Shown here in pieces: positions 45,917 through 56,580 of a stretch of DNA of 64,000 bases (position 1 is the first letter of the stretch; every line of letters starts with the position of its first letter). The stretch is taken from assembly GCA_020740775.1 (NCBI GenBank), contig JAHEWK010000001.1:7068001-7132000 (forward strand). The letters are read 5' to 3'. The stretch comes from Ilyonectria destructans (lineage: Eukaryota > Ascomycota > Sordariomycetes > Hypocreales > Nectriaceae). The notes below the pieces were generated by a model. That model saw only the letters and a list, made by a program, of their open reading frames with translations. It ran no database searches and had not been told where the DNA came from. The translations under genes were made by a program, and so were the position numbers.

Positions 45917-46427
45917 TTTGTCTGTGGAGGAGAGTAAATCATTCTGCAAGACTTGCTTGTAGATGGTGCTGGAGGAAAGCAAAAACAAATGTAGTGGCAA
46001 ATAGAGGAGGTGGTGTGCGGGCGCGAGAAGCTACCAATTGCAGAGCTCAATGTGTGAAGACAGCGAAAGATTGGGGCAACTCTAATGATTAAGTAGGAGC
46101 AACTAATAGCATGAAATCAATTGGGCCGAGGAACCGAAACCGACTGACACGCGGCAGTTGGTGGCTGGAAGCTTGGTGGAAATTCACCGTCGGCGATATT
46201 GGTCATTTGTTTGGAGAAGGCTCGGGATCAACTATTGAGGCCTCATGACCCAGAGCCGAAAGTAGCTAGCGGGACCGGCGGGCAATTAATTCTTCAAAGC
46301 TATTTACCAGCAGCCAACTCCAGTCATGGTAGCCTTGTTCAAACCGGGTCACAAGATATTCACACGGGCCGTTGTCTCTCTACTTTAGTCTGTTGCTCAA
46401 TCAATACATTTGCAATCCACAGCAACA
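45917..46427. promoter_or_regulatory. Bidirectional promoter between two oxidase paralogues
   Basis: About 510 bp serving two divergent flavoenzyme genes, which suggests co-regulation. No gene and no certain operator seen. Confidence 0.45.
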
Positions 46428-47935
46428 ATGGCGACCTGGATGGAGATGGACCAATTCGCGGCCCAGATAAACGCGCCCGGATTTCCAGGAATCGGAGTCT
46501 CACCGGCCCCTTGTCCTGCAGACTTTGACGAGGGGAACAGTTACTGGATCAAGGAGTATCCCATCCCCCGCGAAGAGGAGTACCGCGCCGCTTCGCTACC
46601 AGCCGACGTTGACGTTATCATCATCGGCTCTGGCATCACGGGTGCCGCCATCGCGTATGAGCTGGCCACGAAGCAGCCCGGACTCCGGGTGGCCATGATC
46701 GAGGCACGCGGCATCTGCACCGGAGCGACGGGCCGCAATGGCGGCCATCTCTGCAGGCCAGAGGCTTACGACATACGGCAACTCGCCGAAACATTTGGCC
46801 AGGCAGAGGCTGTCCGGCTGCGGCAGCTGCCCCCGCGCAACCGTGACATGATGCTCGATGTCATTGAAAAGTTGGACATCGCGGAAGAGGTCGATCTTTC
46901 CTTGGCGGGAACCCTTTCTATATTCGGCTCGGCCGAAGAGCGTAAGGGCTATGAACTAGATCTCGAGTTCGCTCGAAAGGCTGGCATGAAATGCGAGGGG
47001 GGCATTCTGAGCCCGGAACAAATTGTGGAGGCAAGTAATAAGAAACACCCGAACACGCGCTACTCTGATGTGTTGATCAATTCTAACACTCCTTGACATG
47101 TCTACAGAGGTTCAGCTTTCCGCCAGATTTAGCCCAGCATGGAGCAGCGCACATGGAGCGGTCTGGCACCATCTACCCCCGGAAGCTCGTCGACGCTCTC
47201 CTCCGCCACGTCGAGGATCGTATGCCCAACTTCACAATTCACCCGTACAATCCCGTCAAGTCCGTTTCGATGAATGCCAGTGCATCGTCCTCGGCGGTCG
47301 AGTACACTGTCGTCACTGAGAAGGGCTCAATCCGGGCCCGAGCTGTTGCCCACGCCACCAACGCTTATGCTAGCCACCTCATCCCGTCTTTGGTCAGTCG
47401 TGACGGTGTTTTCGGCTGCAAAGCAGATGTTGTGGCTATCCAGCCCAACACGACCCCGGCGGCCTCTGACGTGCAGGGCGGCATCGGCTATGACCTGTTC
47501 TGGCACTGGCTCATCCAGCGGCCACAAAATGGTCCCTTCATCTATGGCTCGTCAAGCACGGAGAAGCTCCTCGACTACAACGACAGCGTGACCTTGGTGG
47601 ATGATGAATCTACGCATAAACATATGAAAGAATGGTTGGAGAGTTCGCTACCGCGCCACTTCAATTCTATCGAATGGAGCCGCGACGTACTCTACAGCTG
47701 GTCCGGCGTCCAGGCATACACCATGGATGGAACCAGTTGTGTTGGGCACCCTACAAAGGACAGTCTAGGGGAGTTTATGTCCGTCGGCCACAATGGTGAA
47801 GGAATGGGGAGGTGTTTCTCCTGCTCTCACGTCCTGGTGGACAAGCTCCTTTACTACCTAGAGGGTGACAGCAACCAAGGACCCTGGTCCCCACCTGACT
47901 GGTTCCCAAGGTCGTTTTTGCGAAATGTCGGGTGA
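46428..47935 (+). CDS. FAD-dependent oxidoreductase, DAO superfamily (second paralogue)
   Basis: The start at ATG 46428 (MATWMEMDQF) is preferred; the frame extends upstream only through a TTG. VIIIGSGITGAAIAYELATK and IEARGICTGATGRNGGHLCR bind FAD, matching the divergent neighbour in both motifs. One intron at 47031-47107 has the donor GCAAGT and acceptor ACAG, a GC-AG intron, joining EQIVE to RFSFPPDLAQ in frame. The second exon has GTIYPRKLVDALLRHVEDR, AHATNAYASHLIPSL, FIYGSSSTEKLLDYND and YSWSGVQAYTMDGTSCVGH, then GHNGEGMGRCFSCSHVL near the C-terminus. About 475 residues, the usual family size. The substrate is unknown; the cluster suggests an amine or amino acid. Confidence 0.85.
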
Positions 47936-48229
47936 GCTTGACCTTGCTAGCGATTGTTTCAACAATATTTTACAGCAAGGATGCAGGATGAAGCTGGTAC
48001 ATAAATATATTTGTGCGAACCACTGTTTTGCCTCGGATGCAGACCAAATACATGTGTGTGAATTTAGATATAACATAATGACCTAAAGACCTTTGTGAAT
48101 CTAAGATATCTCTTTTCACAGTGTGCATTACTACTCCTAATTGAGCGTAGAAACACGTAGGATGATTTAGGTGGCCACGATTCTCATATTTTTCCGCCTA
48201 AAAGAGTCACAAAATATACCCACAACATG

Positions 48230-48446
48230 CAGCTGTTACTGCAGCTCATTGAGGTCTTGCAAAAGCTAACCAGTTGGACTAGAAACCTTAGTCTGTCTGA
48301 GTAAACTGTTGACCTTTGAATGGACTGGGTATATGGTCTGTATTGTTGATACTATTGTTGGTGTTTTCTTTTTTACTGTTGAGCTTCTAGTCCCCCCTCT
48401 GGGTATGTGTGTACTAGGGCACCCTAACCTCTTGATACCCGCAACT
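48230..48446 (+). repeat. Dispersed repeat family, copy 1
   Basis: About 215 bp from ACATGCAGCTGTTACTGCAG to CCTCTTGATAC, matching copies at 55979-56188 (inverted) and 56236-56360. The shared core includes GACCTTTGAATGGACTGGG, TTGTTGATACTATTGTTGG and GTCCCCCCTCTGGG. The class is undetermined: TGTTGA at one side and TGATACA at the other allow an LTR fragment or a MITE. The interval 47936-48229 holds no gene. Confidence 0.7.
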
Positions 48447-48496
48447 TAGAACTTGGAGGGTCCAGAACCAAGGCCCCCCGTTTGCGTGCTGCAAGT

Positions 48497-50293
48497 TTAG
48501 GCCACGTAGCACTTGGGCCGTCCAAGAGCAGTGTCGACCGCTCTTAAACATGCGAGCACCTTCTCCTCAGTGAACCGCTGGCCCATAACTTGCAAGCATA
48601 TTGCTCCATTCTCGTAGGATTCTGGAGAATCTGTGATCCACATTAGTCGAAATTCTATTGTTGGCCTTGACAAGAAATTGCAGACCCAGGGAACAAACAA
48701 CTCACATTTTCCCCAATTCCTGCGGTCCCACTCTGACATGGGACAGAAGAATTCACTAGGCCCTGGCTTCGGGTCAAGATGCGGATCAACGCGACCAACC
48801 GGAATCGTCGCACAGGTCCAGTCAATGATGTTTGATATGGCCTCATACAAGAAATACTCCATGGAACCGTGAGGTGGTGCGACGTGTCCCCCAGAAGGCA
48901 GGATGAAAACATCCACTGGCTTACCAGACTTTGTGACGGCGCTGGTGCTTAGCCACTTTTCCAAAAGCTTTTGGCGGAGGGCAAAGATAGATTTTCCCTG
49001 GCGCAGTAGCTCTTCCGTACTCAACGCCTTGGCCGACAGAGAAGTCCCCATCTCCGCGATGAGTGGTTCTGGCAACTGGTCCAGAATATCTATCGTGGTC
49101 TTGCCCCCAGTACAGCAGAATATCTTCTGGGCTATCTCCCACATGGCCTCCGTTCCATCAAGCAAGTCAACGTCTACGACATCGAACCCCGAGTGGCGCA
49201 AGGCAGCTTTGACTTCACTCATCCCGCGTTGGATTGGAGGGTGTGGTTGGACAACGCCATCGTGGGCAACAAAACCAAACGAAAGCTCACTGGAGTCGCC
49301 CATTGCCATGTAACGATCGTACAGATCTTGGTCCCACGGCATGCGAACGCAAGTAAAGTCCCAGCTCCAAGGGTTCAGGGACAGCAGACTCTTGGTATAA
49401 ACCTCCAGTCCGTCAATCGAGCGGCTGAGTGGTCCAGCAACGCCGTTTATGAGGTAGCTTGGGCTCGCGTACTTTGCCGAGTGAAGAGGGAGGCGGCCAT
49501 ATGATGGACACAGGCCGTAGATGCCGTTGAAGTTGGCGGGTGTACGGATGGAGCCCGCAATATCTGTACCGATGCCTAGAGGACTACCCCCAAAGGCAAC
49601 GAGCGATGCCTCTCCGCCGCTGGACCCTCCTGCAGAGAGATCGAGGTTGTCTGGTGTCGATGTCCGGCCAAAGAGAAAGTTGGTGCATTCGCCCGACATG
49701 AGCGACTGGGGTACGTTGGTTTTGCAGTAAAAGACGGCACCTGCGGCAGCTAGCTTCTTTACAAGGTCATCTGAGTCCTCCATTCGTCTGTCGGCAAACG
49801 CAATGTAGCCTATGGTGGTGGCGTGACCACGTAAGTTTATAACGTCCTTCAAACTTATTGGCAGCCCATGTAGAGGACCAACTGGGCGGCCGGTGCGGCG
49901 TAGGTGTTCATCAAGTTCGCGGGCCATTGCCATCCCCTCGTCCAAAAAGATATCTGTGATAGGGTTGGTGATGTGATGGGCAATAGTCGCACGACCGACA
50001 AAAGCCAGCAACACCTCCTCAGCTGACCACACGGACGTCGACAGCATATGCAATAAGCGACTCGGAATGGACTCGGTGATCTCTATTTGTCGGGGTGTCA
50101 AATCACCACTTGTCAAGGCCCAGTTTCTGACATTCTTCATTGAGGGGGGAGGAAGGGATGGAATGGGTTTGCCGAGCAGCATCTTGGAGCAGGCTTCAAA
50201 TGCCGCTGAGCGTTCATCCTGCTTCCGCGCCGCGATTTGCGCCCACGATGGACTCTCGGCGAATGCGATTTCTTCAAGAGTTTGAGTCGTCAT
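48497..50293 (-). CDS. Amidase-signature hydrolase (acetamidase-like)
   Basis: Hydrolyses an amide to acid plus ammonia. The frame is intronless. The start at 50293 (MTTQTLEEIAFAES) gives 598 residues, near the family norm; an ATG at 50440 would add 49 unconserved residues. The Ser-cisSer-Lys triad is present: Lys in LPISLKDVINLRG, the cis-Ser in LSAGGSSGGEASLVAFGG, and the nucleophile Ser in IGTDIAGSIRTPANFNG. CKTNVPQSLMSGECTNFLFG is the usual family string before it. The layout resembles fungal AmdS acetamidases and general amidases. No signal peptide is seen from the preferred start. It lies between the oxidase pair and a transaminase, fitting nitrogen release from an amide, but the true substrate is unknown. 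Confidence 0.9.
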   Translation of the reverse strand: MTTQTLEEIAFAESPSWAQIAARKQDERSAAFEACSKMLLGKPIPSLPPPSMKNVRNWALTSGDLTPRQIEITESIPSRLLHMLSTSVWSAEEVLLAFVGRATIAHHITNPITDIFLDEGMAMARELDEHLRRTGRPVGPLHGLPISLKDVINLRGHATTIGYIAFADRRMEDSDDLVKKLAAAGAVFYCKTNVPQSLMSGECTNFLFGRTSTPDNLDLSAGGSSGGEASLVAFGGSPLGIGTDIAGSIRTPANFNGIYGLCPSYGRLPLHSAKYASPSYLINGVAGPLSRSIDGLEVYTKSLLSLNPWSWDFTCVRMPWDQDLYDRYMAMGDSSELSFGFVAHDGVVQPHPPIQRGMSEVKAALRHSGFDVVDVDLLDGTEAMWEIAQKIFCCTGGKTTIDILDQLPEPLIAEMGTSLSAKALSTEELLRQGKSIFALRQKLLEKWLSTSAVTKSGKPVDVFILPSGGHVAPPHGSMEYFLYEAISNIIDWTCATIPVGRVDPHLDPKPGPSEFFCPMSEWDRRNWGKCELFVPWVCNFLSRPTIEFRLMWITDSPESYENGAICLQVMGQRFTEEKVLACLRAVDTALGRPKCYVA

Positions 50294-50800
50294 TTGGCGT
50301 GGTTGTAGCTGGCCAGAAAGAAATGACGTGGCGGTAATATCACGTTTCGGCAATGATAGAAATGCGCAAATGTCGCTCAGCATTAAAAGGTGTCTTAATA
50401 TGCAGTCACTCTCGGTTGTAATTCTAGTTGAACCAAGCATAGAAGTCGTATCGCCGAGCGCTAACGGTCAAAATGCACCGACGGAAGAATTAAAGAGTGG
50501 AACAGGCCGAGCCCGCAGCGCTATTACAACTAATAGAACTGCTGATTGGACAGTGTAATTGCGGGCATGACCACCAGATATCTGTCATGGAATGAGTTGA
50601 TAGCGGTTTCTTACAATGTGGGTCTCGTGGTAACAAGCATAGTGTAGTTGGGGAATGATGCATCGTTCAAATGCACGAGCAAAATGCCGTGTATCAAGAC
50701 ACAAAACCGTAGATAATATTTTTTCTGAATGGGACATGGCATTGCCCGACCTTTCCAGTTGATAAACGCAAAATTAAATGTATTGACGATCATGATATCT
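50294..50800. other. Intergenic region upstream of amidase
   Basis: About 500 bp holding the amidase promoter and the 3' flank of the aminotransferase gene. No gene or repeat recognised. Confidence 0.5.
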
Positions 50801-52648
50801 CTATTCTGACATTTCCACCCCCAGGAGCTTCTCTATCAAAATTTGCACTGCGCGCAGTACACGAGTTACGTGCTCCGGTTTATGCATCATATTAATTGAA
50901 ATGAAACCTCGCCTGCCAATATAGATTCCCTCGCTCAACAGGTGGAAGAAAAATGCATCTCGTAGCTGAACTGGAGCGGGGCCAGCAAAGTGAATTCCAA
51001 TCATGCTTCCGAAGCCAGTTGCAGTGAGCAGACGTAACCCAGCGATATTACCGGCGTTATTAATACCATCTCGCAGTCTATCCCCAAGCTGGTTCATGAC
51101 CTCAATTGCGCCCTCGGAGATCAGCTCACATGCTGCAACTCCTGCGCTCATACTGAAGGTGTTGTTGTTAAATGTGCCGGAGTGGAATATCTGCCCGTTG
51201 CGGGGGTCCAACGTATCCATGATGTCGTTTCTTCCACCAAAGGCTCCAAACGAGAAACCACCCCCAAAAAACTTCCCTAAAGTCGTCATGTCAGGGTACA
51301 CGCCATGGTGAGCCTGCAGGCCGTTGAAACATAGTCGTGCGGTGACAATCTCATCAAAAATCAGAACTGCGCCAGTCTGGTCCGCGGTACGCCGAAGATA
51401 GCGGAGAAACTCAGTTGTTGCTGGGATCATGCCACCTGCGCTTTGCATTGGCTCCACGATAATGGCCGCGAGGGAAGAGTCCACCAGCTTATCAGTGAAT
51501 TCCGTGTCATTGAGCTCTCCAATGGCAAACTCGAATGGGACCGTGGTTGAGCTCGGATTTTGCCCAAAATTGAGAAAGCCACCATGATAACCGTTGCGGA
51601 AGGCAAGAATCTAGATTGTCACATGCCTTGTTAATGCGTGTTCCGGGGAACTGCTTGAAATGTCGACGATTTGCTTACCTTTTTCTTCTTTGTGTACTTC
51701 ATTGCCACGATTAGGGCCATAGTATTTGCTTCAGTGCCAGAATTACAGAATCGGATCTTCTCAATGCTCCGGATGCGATTCTTCAGCAAAGTTGCTAGCT
51801 TCGATTCGTCTTTAGTTGTCCCTCCAAGATTGATTCCTTTGGCCATGGCTTTTTCGACTACCTTGGAAATAGTCGGGTGAGAGTGACCTAGTACGGCTGC
51901 CGAATATTCGGAGACAAAGTCGATATACTCTCGGCCATCCTCTGAGGTAACGTGGCAATCTCTACCAGAAGCCAAAATCAAGGGAAAGGGATTATGATAC
52001 AACACGGATCGCGTATTCCCGCCCGGCAGAACCTTGCTAGCCTTCAAGAAGGTGGCTTCAGATTTCGGATTCTCGGTAACGTACCGATCGATGAGTGAAG
52101 CAACCAGCTCGTCCAACGAAGAGGTCAGCTGTTTAGGAAACTCTTCAAATCTTGTAACATCTCTCTTAGATGCTTCAGTATAAAATGCGACAAGGCCTCT
52201 AGACTTGACCAAGATGGAGGCTGAACCTTTGGGAAACCATATCATGCTCCCTGCATCGGCGGCGAACAGCTTACCAGATGCGACATCCTTCCATGTAGAC
52301 GTACCTGAGAGCCATCGTGTCAGCACAATTTCATGCTAGACCTCCAGGTTTTGATTCGGAAATGCCCATACCTTGAATGATGAATTTGGATTCATCACAC
52401 TCGGTTAAGATCGTTTCGTCGCCATTGTCGATGTCTGCGTGAGACCAAACACCAGTGACAATTGGAGCACGCTCTGGATCGCTATGTGGTGGGCTAGATT
52501 AGAAGCTGCGCTGTGACCGATTGCAAAGAACATCGTACCTTGAGCATGCTAGATCAGTGAATTGGCCTTGGCCATATTTGATGACGCCAGGCATTGTTGC
52601 GAGATCAGGCGTGACGGACAGTCGAGTGTGGATTGTTCGGTCGGCCAT
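50801..52648 (-). CDS. N-terminal cupin fused to class III PLP aminotransferase (glutamate-1-semialdehyde aminomutase-like)
   Basis: Start ATG 52648 (MADRTIHTRLSV). Exons 1-3, divided by introns near 52543-52495 and 52371-52318, encode a small cupin of about 130 residues (SHADIDNGDETILTECDESK, GTSTWKDVASGKLFAADAGS, WFPKGSASILVK), similar to EutQ-type cupins. Then comes a class III PLP enzyme: ASKVLPGGNTRSVLYHNPFP, GRDCHVTSEDGREYIDFVSE, IRFCNSGTEANTMAL, YHGGFLNFGQNPS, LIFDEIVTARL and TTLGKFFGGGFSFGAFGG, whose Lys should hold PLP. PGGNTRS and SGTEANTMA favour the glutamate-semialdehyde aminomutase subgroup over GABA transaminases. An intron at about 51678-51614 joins KKKK to ILAFRNGYHGG. The fusion of a sugar/amine-binding-type cupin to a transaminase is unusual. 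The substrate is unknown. Confidence 0.85.
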
Positions 52649-53974
52649 TTAGGCGAGATATCAGGGTACTGTCAAGTTTCAATCTGTTATCAAGATGACT
52701 TCTGTGACGTGCACGAGTAATTGCAGCGGAGTTTCGCTTACCTGGCAGTTTAACAGACTTTTCCTCAAGCCGTGAAATAGAGCGAACTACGGAAAAGGTT
52801 GACGAAACAAGAAATTTGTCGATTGTTGACAATCGCTTTCATCATTTTAGCAATCCATGATAGTTCGTACTTAGTAACCATAATCTCATTCGAATAACCT
52901 CCGACGGTGAATTTACGAGTGGGACCATCGCCACCCTGAAGCCCGCTAGCTTCACAGCAGCAGGGCTAACGTGAACTCTGTATGATCTGGTAATATGGGG
53001 AGCAAGGGCATTTGCTGATCTCCACCTATCTAGTATCCTCGGTTACGCACTCATGCAATATCGTATCCAGACATATCTTATTGATAGGGAAGACTAGCAG
53101 ATCTGCGAGCCCAAAGGAGAAAACAGCCCCAGAATGTAGTTGGCAGCTCACAGGGTAACTTATCCCCTAGTTTAACGCTCAAGTGTAATTGCTAGTAAGA
53201 GTCATATCACCTGGGCCAGGATTCCCCGCATGCATATCTAGTCAAACCACCTGCACCATATTTTCTCCATCAGCGATAATGGTAGCTATTATTTTAAATG
53301 CATATACTACCGTCGCCAATTCGGAGTCTAGTGGCAGAATGCCATTAACAAACCCGGTACAGGCAGCATACAAAATCACTCCACGTTTTCCTGGTCGTAT
53401 TAGGTCCGTTCAGCGATCATTATATTGTAGTAACTGTAACTTTACTTTTCGTTAGGAGAACCTAAAGGGGGCAAGATTGAGGATCACCCCCAGTTCGTGA
53501 ATTGGTTGGTCGGCAAATTGAGAACCACCTCGAACAGACTTGGAAGTCCGGATGGGGAAATTCGAGCTGGGATGAGATGTAATTGGCCAGCACACATCAC
53601 ATTGAAAGCACCGGATAGCATCAATGCTGGGAGACTTGCTAATACTCGGGGCTCGGGCAGGGAAAGATTACGCGGCGCGAGAGATAGTTAGGTCAGGGGC
53701 TAACCTCGATAGCGTCATGTGGCATTCTAGCGCATAGAAAATGACCGTCGGAGGATTCTAACGATAAGGAACGCGGGGCAGTAGACTTGCGGGTAGGCTA
53801 ATAGCCATTCCAGCAAGCGTCAGAAATTTTGAGGAGGCACAACCAGGCGCAACGCAAGGCCATATTCATATATATTCCCGTTGGACCCATACCTGGGATT
53901 TGGTATTGCAAGTCACTGGTTCATTCAAGAGCTCTCCACCCCCTTGTCCCATACGACTCTTCTCTACCCCAATC
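52649..53974. promoter_or_regulatory. Divergent promoter region of aminotransferase and permease genes
   Basis: About 1.3 kb with no supported gene. A TATATAT run at about 53868-53874 is about 100 bp upstream of the permease start. The divergent layout suggests shared control. Confidence 0.45.
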
Positions 53975-55737
53975 ATGGCCAGCATGGACAAAGATGCAAT
54001 TGACACCAAAAAACAGGTGCCCACGGATCCAAGCTGTGATGGCGGCATTGGTACCGTCGAGGAGCTTGGCTATCATGAGGATTATCGCAGAGTCTTCAAG
54101 AGCGTCGCCAACGTATCTCTCGTCCTTGCTATTGCGTCGTAAGACCTCACTTACCGAATAACTTATTCAGGGCGACGGTACTAATCGGTCTAGGCCATTA
54201 CCGGGCATCATGATCACAGCCTCCTACCCAATCGTATACGGTGGATACTGGGGCTTGACATGGTAAGCTGGCCGAAGCTAGGCCACATATCGTCGCTAAC
54301 ACAGTAACAGGGGCTGGCTTATCCCTGCGGTTCTCTTCTTTCCCCAGGCGTTGGCTGTCGCCGAGTTGTCATCCTCCATGCCAATCAATGGCGCCTTCTA
54401 CTGGTGGACGGCCGCTTTGGCTCCTCAGTCGATATCGCGACCCATGTCATTCATATTTGGTTGGTTTAGTATGTTGGCTGGCTTTACGTCTATGGCTAGC
54501 TACGCGTATGCGACTGGCTCTTCGTACGCCGTGTTCATTTCTATTCTGAGACCGGAGTGGTCGCCTAAACCGTCCCAAATTATGGGTATTGCCATGGGTT
54601 TCGTTATCTTTTGGGCTTTCATGCACCTTCTAGGCATGGAGCGTTTGAGCTTCGTTTTTATGGGAAGTGGTAAGTGAACTTAGTGCAATTCTGAAAGTCA
54701 AGTCATTGACTCATTATGCAGCGTTCTTTGTGCTCGTCTTCTTCATCATCTTCGTCACAGCCCTACCTGTCAGCTATACTCAAAAAGGACACCATTTTAC
54801 CGACGCCGCCATTGTGTTTGGACAATACACAAACTACTCGGACTGGCGCCCTTCTGTTGCAGTACCCTTCTCCTGGTTTTGCGCTGCATGGACGATAACC
54901 GGCTGGACTGCCCCTGCAATGATCGCAGAAGAGACCGTCGATGCGTCGAAAAAAGTGCCGAAATCAATCGTCATCTCCTATGCCGCATCCGCCGGCCTGG
55001 GCCTCGTCGTTTCTGTCATCATTGCGTTCTGCATCCGGGATATAGCTGCCAGCGCATCTGACCCGACGTGAGTAACCCGAACCTTGGAAACAACCCACAA
55101 TGAGCTGACAGTTGCAAGTGGATTCCCTATATACTCATTATTGATTGAACTCTGGGGCACCAAGCTGGCTTGTGCCTTCTTGATGTCCAACATGGGCACG
55201 ATTGCACTAGGAGGTTCATCTTTACTATTCAGCACTTCAAGCCAAATTGCAGCCTTCGCTCGCGACGGCGGACTCCCGGCATCCGCAACTTTCGCACGCG
55301 TTAACAAGCGCACTAATATTCCTTTAGCGTCCTGCGGACTTGTGACCATCGGGGCATTGGCCATCTTGCTATTCGGATTATCCTCTGAGGCAAGTGGCAT
55401 AATCTACTCACTAGCCGTGGTCGCTCTCTACATTACCTACTCTGTGCCTATTACACTACGTTTGGTAGCTGGGAAGCGGTTTGTTCCTGGTAAATTCCGC
55501 TTAGGAAAACTGAGTATTCCGGTTCACGCCGCTGCCTTGGTGTCAATGATATATATCATGGTAATGGAAACCTTTCCAGCATCTCCCAACTGGACTCCGG
55601 ATACGTTTAATTTCAACTGGGTTGTGGCTCTAGGAGTCTTTATTGGTTGTATACTCGCATGGCTTTTTGTTGGTAAGAAATCGTATAGAGGTCCTAATTT
55701 AGCAGCAATTGAGAATTGGATTAGGGATGCTAAATAG
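53975..55737 (+). CDS. APC-family amino acid/GABA-type permease
   Basis: Plasma-membrane uptake of an amino acid, GABA, choline or polyamine. ATG 53975 starts MASMDKDAIDTKK; the cytosolic N-terminus contains GTVEELGYHEDYRRVFKS, typical of fungal GABA/choline-type permeases. Five exons give about 12 helices: LPGIMITASYPIVYGGYWGL, FFPQALAVAELSSSMPINGA, FYWWTAALAP, AWTITGWTAPAMIAEETVDA with the conserved EE next to helix 6-7, then SKKVPKSIVISYAASAGLGL. The final exon 55113-55737 carries NMGTIALGGSSLLFSTSSQI, AFARDGGLPAS and the last helices, ending in a short polar tail. Introns are near 54139-54193, 54262-54310, 54672-54720 and 55069-55115. It is divergent from the cupin-aminotransferase, fitting import of that pathway's substrate. 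Confidence 0.9.
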
Positions 55738-55779
55738 TTGTATATTTATATTTTACTTCACGGATTATGTTAAGTACCT

Positions 55780-55936
55780 TTATAACCTATTTTTACCCTT
55801 AATTTATATTTTTATATTCTGGTTTTATATTACTATTATTACTTTAGGCTATACTTTTTACAGTGTCTATATTTATTTCTGAATCTATAAGTGCAGCCTT
55901 TAGATATACTGATATTCAGACTATATATACTATATT
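55780..55936 (+). pseudogene. RIP-eroded copy of the Zn2Cys6 regulator segment at about 19.4-19.6 kb
   Basis: The stretch 55830-55936 aligns with 19500-19615: TTTCTGAATCTA, GCAGCC and ATATACTGA match in both. Differences are largely C-to-T and G-to-A, for example ACTGACATTCGGACTAT against ACTGATATTCAGACTAT. A shorter match, CCTATTTTTACCCTT against CCCATTTTTACCTTT, lies just upstream. No reading frame survives. Confidence 0.7.
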
Positions 55937-55940
55937 TCTC

Positions 55941-56188
55941 TGTTTGAGTAACTGTTGACCTTTGAATGGACTGGGTATCAAGAGGTCAGGGTGCCCTAGT
56001 ACACACATACCCAGAGGGGGGACTAGAAGCTTAACAGTAAAAAAAAACACCAACAATAGTATCAACAATACAGCCTATATACCCAGTCCATTTAAAGGTC
56101 AACAGTTACTCAAACAGACTAAGGTTTCTAGTCCAACTGGTTACCTTTCCTGATACCTCAATAAGCTGCAGGAACAGCTGCATCTTGA
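55941..56188 (-). repeat. Dispersed repeat family, copy 2, forming a fold-back
   Basis: 55979-56188 is an inverted copy of the repeat at 48230. In front of it, 55941-55978 duplicates 38 bp of the element in the other orientation, so 55941-55978 and 56079-56116 are inverted repeats with one mismatch around a 100 bp loop. The loop contains an A9 run. This looks like one copy inserted into another. Confidence 0.7.
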
Positions 56189-56360
56189 AAAAGCTAGATC
56201 TGCTGAAAAAGCTAGATCTTGGAAAAGCTAGATCTGCTGGAAATGGACTGGGTATATAGTCTGTATTGTTGATACTATTGTTGGTGTTTTTTTTTACTGT
56301 TGAGCTTCTAGTCCCCCCTCTGGGCATGTATGTACTAGGGCACCCTGACCTCTTGATACA
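56189..56360 (+). repeat. Dispersed repeat family, copy 3, preceded by AAGCTAGATCT triplication
   Basis: Three near-repeats of AAAAGCTAGATCT occupy about 56189-56235. From 56240 the sequence matches the right half of copy 1 (GGACTGGGTATA to CTCTTGATAC). AT-rich sequence without genes follows to 56580. Confidence 0.65.
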
Positions 56361-56580
56361 ACCTTCTTAGTCTGTCGATATTCCCTTTAAACATTATATA
56401 AGTATATAACATATAATTTAAAACATTAATTAGAATAGTAATTTCAATTAACTAGTAACTATAAATAATTAAACTATAATTATTTTAAATTAATCCAGAT
56501 AATATAACATTCTGTAGCTAAAAGTGGGTCTGTAGAATTTCTACTATAGCTTACTGTAAACCAAGCTGTAACAACTCTAT

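Noticed and set aside
50294..50440. Amidase start at ATG 50440
   Set aside because: It adds 49 unconserved residues; the ATG at 50293 gives normal family length. Not fully excluded.
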